Shown here: in pieces, positions 61,643-64,000 of the stretch
Layout: the number at the start of each line of letters is the position of its first letter
How positions within the stretch are numbered: the stretch's first letter is position 1
Notes under the pieces: generated by a model
Told to the model about the DNA's origin: nothing
Database searches by the model: none
What the model saw: the letters and a program-made list of their open reading frames with translations, nothing else
Made by a program: the position numbers and the translations under genes
Assembly (NCBI GenBank): GCA_050249955.1
Contig: JBFWPN010000011.1
Span: 124,001 to 188,000, forward strand
DNA from: CAVVIG01 sp050249955
Lineage (GTDB): Bacteria; Acidobacteriota; Vicinamibacteria; Vicinamibacterales; CAVVIG01
Direction: 5' to 3'
Length of the DNA stretch: 64,000 nt

Positions 61643-62566
61643 ATGGTGATTCGGCGACGTGCACTCGCCCTCGCTTCCGCAGCTTTCCTTCTCGTCGCGG
61701 CGACCGCGTCGTCCGTGGCCGCGCAGCCGCGCCCGCTTACCAAGGACGAAGAGCGGGAGGCGAAGGCTGTCACCAAGGCGCTCGGCGATGCCCAGCAGGG
61801 CAAGCCGGTGACCAACGACCTCGGGCTGACCTTCGTGCGGGCCGACGCCCTCCAGGCCCAGGCCGACAAGAACATCATGGCCTTCGGCCTGACGCTGGAC
61901 CCCGCGAAGGCGCCGTCGGGCAAGATCTTCATGATCTGGCGCGTGTTCCCGGAGGGGTTCGATCCGAAGGACAAGAAGCTCGCCCCGGTCTTCGAGAGCT
62001 TCAGCAGTGCGACGCTGGAAGGGCAGCCGCCGTTCCTCGGTCGGCTGATCCTCGCGCCCGCCGGCAAGTTCGAGGTGATCATCGGCGCGCATGAACTCGT
62101 GGAGGGCAAGGCCAGCAAGGCGCCGGTGTCGGTGCTTCGCCACACGGTCGAGGTGCCTGCGCTGACGGGCGGCAACTTCATGGTCTCCGGCCTCTACCTG
62201 TTCCGCGCCCGCAAGTACGAAACCCCGCTCGCCGACATCATGGAGCACCCGTACGGCACGCCGGAGGAGGAGAGCCTCCCGCTGGACAACCCCACGCTGA
62301 CCAAGGCCGAGGGGTTGCGCGTCAACGGCATGGTGTTCAACGCGACCGGTCGCGTGAGCGTCGAGTACGTCGCCTACAAGGACGGGGCAACCGAGCCGTT
62401 CAAGCGCTGGGCCGCCGCCGAGATCGATCCTGCCCGCCAGGGGATTCCCGACCGCGTGCCGTTGACCGACTTCGAGCCCGGCAAGTACCGCCTCGAGATG
62501 AAGCTGACCGACAAGGGCTCGAACAAGACCCTGACCGAGTCGCTCTCGTTCTCGGTTGCGCCGTAG
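61643..62566 (+). CDS. Secreted protein, tandem paralogue 1, unknown function
   Basis: A 307-residue protein with a signal peptide (MVIRRRALALASAAFLL to about residue 28, ending VAAQ). The mature part has a helical lead (LTKDEEREAKAVTKAL) and then predicted beta-sandwich domains. The last block YRLEMKLTDKGSNKTL is an Ig-like strand pattern, as in GWxTD or FixG-C-like secreted proteins. The same start (MVIRR-xx-LALASAA) and end are found in the next gene. ATG 61643 is chosen over upstream starts because GGAGAAG lies 10 bases before it and the signal peptide begins there. Confidence 0.85.
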   Translation: MVIRRRALALASAAFLLVAATASSVAAQPRPLTKDEEREAKAVTKALGDAQQGKPVTNDLGLTFVRADALQAQADKNIMAFGLTLDPAKAPSGKIFMIWRVFPEGFDPKDKKLAPVFESFSSATLEGQPPFLGRLILAPAGKFEVIIGAHELVEGKASKAPVSVLRHTVEVPALTGGNFMVSGLYLFRARKYETPLADIMEHPYGTPEEESLPLDNPTLTKAEGLRVNGMVFNATGRVSVEYVAYKDGATEPFKRWAAAEIDPARQGIPDRVPLTDFEPGKYRLEMKLTDKGSNKTLTESLSFSVAP

Positions 62567-62681
62567 CCTCAGGTTCCGTCCGATTCCGGACCATGCCGGC
62601 GTGCCAGCCCGAGAGGGGGGCTCGCCGGCGTGGCTGCCGAAGGGAGCCGGCGGTGGTGCCCTTCGTGGAGTGAAGTGTTCG

Positions 62682-63692
62682 ATGGTGATACGGCGACCTG
62701 TTCTCGCCCTCGCGTCCGCCGCGCTCCTGCTCGCGTCCCTCGTGTCTGCGCAGCCCGCCGAACAGGCCCGCAAGCTGAGCAACGACGAGAAGAAGGAGCT
62801 GCAGGTCATCACCACCCTTCTGGCCGCGCCGCAGCCGCCGGCCAACGACCTGGCACTCGCCTGGGTCGGCAGCGATCTTCTCAAGGCCCAGGGCAACAAG
62901 GAATACGTACCGTTCACAATCGCCCTCGACCCGTCCAGGCTCACCGGCCGGACGATCGGTCTCTATTGGCGGGTGGTCTCGAAGACCGCACCTCCTCCGG
63001 ACCCGAAGGCGAAGAAGGACGAGCGGGCCCCGCTCTACGCATTCGAGAATTTCCATGTGGTCGACGTGGAGCCGGGCGGCACGCTGAAGCTGAGCCGCTC
63101 GTTCGTCGTGCCCCCGGGCGACTACGACCTCTACGTTGTGGCCAAGGAGCCCGAGCCGAAGAAGAAGAGCGACGGTCCCGCCAGGGCCGGCGTCCTCCGG
63201 CAGGCCATTTCTGTGCCGGACCTCTGGAACGGCGAGCTGACCACCAGTTCCGTGATCGTGGCCGAGCGCATCGATCCGCTGCCCGCGCCCCTCACGCCGT
63301 TGCAGCAGGAGGAGCGTCCGTACGCCCTGGGCAACATGGAAATCGAGCCGGCCGCTGGCACCCGGTTCGCCAAGAAGAACGAGCTGACGGTCTTCCTGTT
63401 GATCTATAACGCTCGCGTGGACGCCTCGAACGCCCCGGACGTCGTGGTGGAGTACAACTTCTACAACGTGGCCAATGGGTCCGAGAAGTTCTTCAACAAG
63501 ACCAACCCGCAGGCCCTGAATGCCCAGACGCTGCAGCCCGGCTTCGACGTGGCCAGCGGCATGACCAACGGCCAGACCATCCCGCTGGCGTCGTTCCCCG
63601 AGGGCGACTACCGGATGGAAATCAAGATCACCGACAAGCTCGCGACCAGGTCGATCACGCGCGACGTGAAGTTCACGGTCACCGGTTCGTAA
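62682..63692 (+). CDS. Secreted protein, tandem paralogue 2, unknown function
   Basis: A 336-residue protein with a signal peptide (MVIRRPVLALASAALLLASLVSAQ). It shares order and motifs with the preceding gene: a charged helix (LSNDEKKELQVITTLL), an NDLALAWVGSDLLKAQ stretch matching NDLGLTFVRADALQAQ, and a C-terminal YRMEIKITDKLATRSI matching YRLEMKLTDK. The two form a diverged tandem duplication 115 bases apart. An extra Pro/Lys-rich loop (about 105-115) marks this copy. Probably periplasmic or outer-membrane associated; function unknown. Confidence 0.85.
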   Translation: MVIRRPVLALASAALLLASLVSAQPAEQARKLSNDEKKELQVITTLLAAPQPPANDLALAWVGSDLLKAQGNKEYVPFTIALDPSRLTGRTIGLYWRVVSKTAPPPDPKAKKDERAPLYAFENFHVVDVEPGGTLKLSRSFVVPPGDYDLYVVAKEPEPKKKSDGPARAGVLRQAISVPDLWNGELTTSSVIVAERIDPLPAPLTPLQQEERPYALGNMEIEPAAGTRFAKKNELTVFLLIYNARVDASNAPDVVVEYNFYNVANGSEKFFNKTNPQALNAQTLQPGFDVASGMTNGQTIPLASFPEGDYRMEIKITDKLATRSITRDVKFTVTGS

Positions 63693-63736
63693 ACGAAGAT
63701 CGGCGGACGCCCCGGGCGTGCCGCGGTTCTGGACAC

Positions 63737-64000
63737 ATGGCAGGAGCAACCAGCGTTCTGGCGTCGGCGGCTGTCGGCAGCCTCTTGGTTGTGGGAACGG
63801 CTACGGGAGCCCTCGCACAGGGGACTCCGCGACCGGCCGCCTCGCCGGCTGTACGCCCGGCCTCCGCCGCCGCGTCCGGCGGAATCGCCGGAGTCGTGCT
63901 GGACGAGCGCGGCACGCCGGTGCAGCATGTGGTGGTCTCCGCTCTCGGCGCCGTCACGACGCTGGCGGTCACCGACGCCGACGGTCGTTTCGAGTTCGGC
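63737..64000 (+). CDS. Secreted protein with carboxypeptidase-regulatory-like domain (3' end cut by window)
   Basis: The visible 88 residues have a signal peptide (about 1-28, ending GALAQ) and a Pro/Ala-rich linker. They then start a carboxypeptidase regulatory-like beta-sandwich: GGIAGVVLDERGTPVQHVVV followed by TDADGRFEFG. In Acidobacteriota this domain often leads into large TonB-dependent outer-membrane proteins or secreted adhesins. Which applies here lies outside the window. It is 44 bases after the tandem paralogues and probably co-transcribed with them. Confidence 0.85.
   Translation, partial: MAGATSVLASAAVGSLLVVGTATGALAQGTPRPAASPAVRPASAAASGGIAGVVLDERGTPVQHVVVSALGAVTTLAVTDADGRFEFG

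Overview
The window is a GC-rich, gene-dense bacterial chromosome segment with no rRNA, tRNA, insertion sequence or CRISPR array that I can see. Gene content points to an Acidobacteriota member, most likely class Vicinamibacteria (Luteitalea-like). The reasons are the paired DUF1501/DUF1800 secreted proteins, a large secreted M14 peptidase, a carboxypeptidase-regulatory-like secreted protein, MacB-type exporters and heptameric intergenic repeats. This placement is inference from content, not a phylogenetic result.

Region 1-9000 (minus strand) is a tightly overlapping glycoconjugate locus. In transcription order it holds a giant glycosidase-glycosyltransferase-NHL fusion, an MsbA-like ABC exporter, two further glycosyltransferases, a PIG-L deacetylase and a Trm112-type protein cut by the window edge. 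Immediately upstream, 9036-15646 is a histidine operon in the order hisL-I-G-D-C-B-H-F-A. It has a textbook attenuator: a 25-residue leader peptide with seven histidines, an 8-bp GC stem and a T7 tract. hisE is not in the cluster.

Region 15705-29800 holds an rRNA-methyltransferase-like gene, a RluA pseudouridine synthase, an ABC/FtsX/HlyD export operon, a GAF-GGDEF diguanylate cyclase, a SAM methyltransferase, a secreted carbonic-anhydrase-like protein translationally coupled to a His/Ala-rich secreted protein, a large M14 peptidase, an MDR oxidoreductase and a small secreted protein with a good sigma70-type promoter. Region 30015-34297 is a signalling cluster: an HNOBA-type hybrid kinase with three receiver domains and a C-terminal Hpt, a separate Hpt protein, a NarL-type regulator, and a lone receiver that sits one base after pyruvate carboxylase (34299-37754).

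Region 37883-50100 holds glycine oxidase (thiO), a lone bacterial-microcompartment shell protein, the DUF1501/DUF1800 pair, a HerA-like ATPase, a four-helix-bundle protein gene bracketed by inverted heptamer repeats, a glutamate-semialdehyde dehydrogenase and a GT-C-like membrane protein. Region 50126-52049 has a DUF2461 protein and a TauE/DUF1634 exporter pair. Region 52132-57806 (minus) is a two-gene module, a SNF2-type helicase overlapping a large N6-adenine DNA methyltransferase. It resembles DrmD/DrmMI of class 1 DISARM without the rest of that system and is the best candidate here for an undescribed defence or epigenetic system. Region 58015-61374 is a glgC-eno-gpmA carbon operon. The window ends with two tandem paralogous secreted proteins and the start of a third secreted protein.

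Genes are packed with many ATGA/GTGA overlaps and frequent GTG starts. No stretch above 300 bases lacks a feature; the largest gaps (61375-61642, 45518-45750, 29783-30014, 57807-58014) hold promoters, repeats or hairpins described below.
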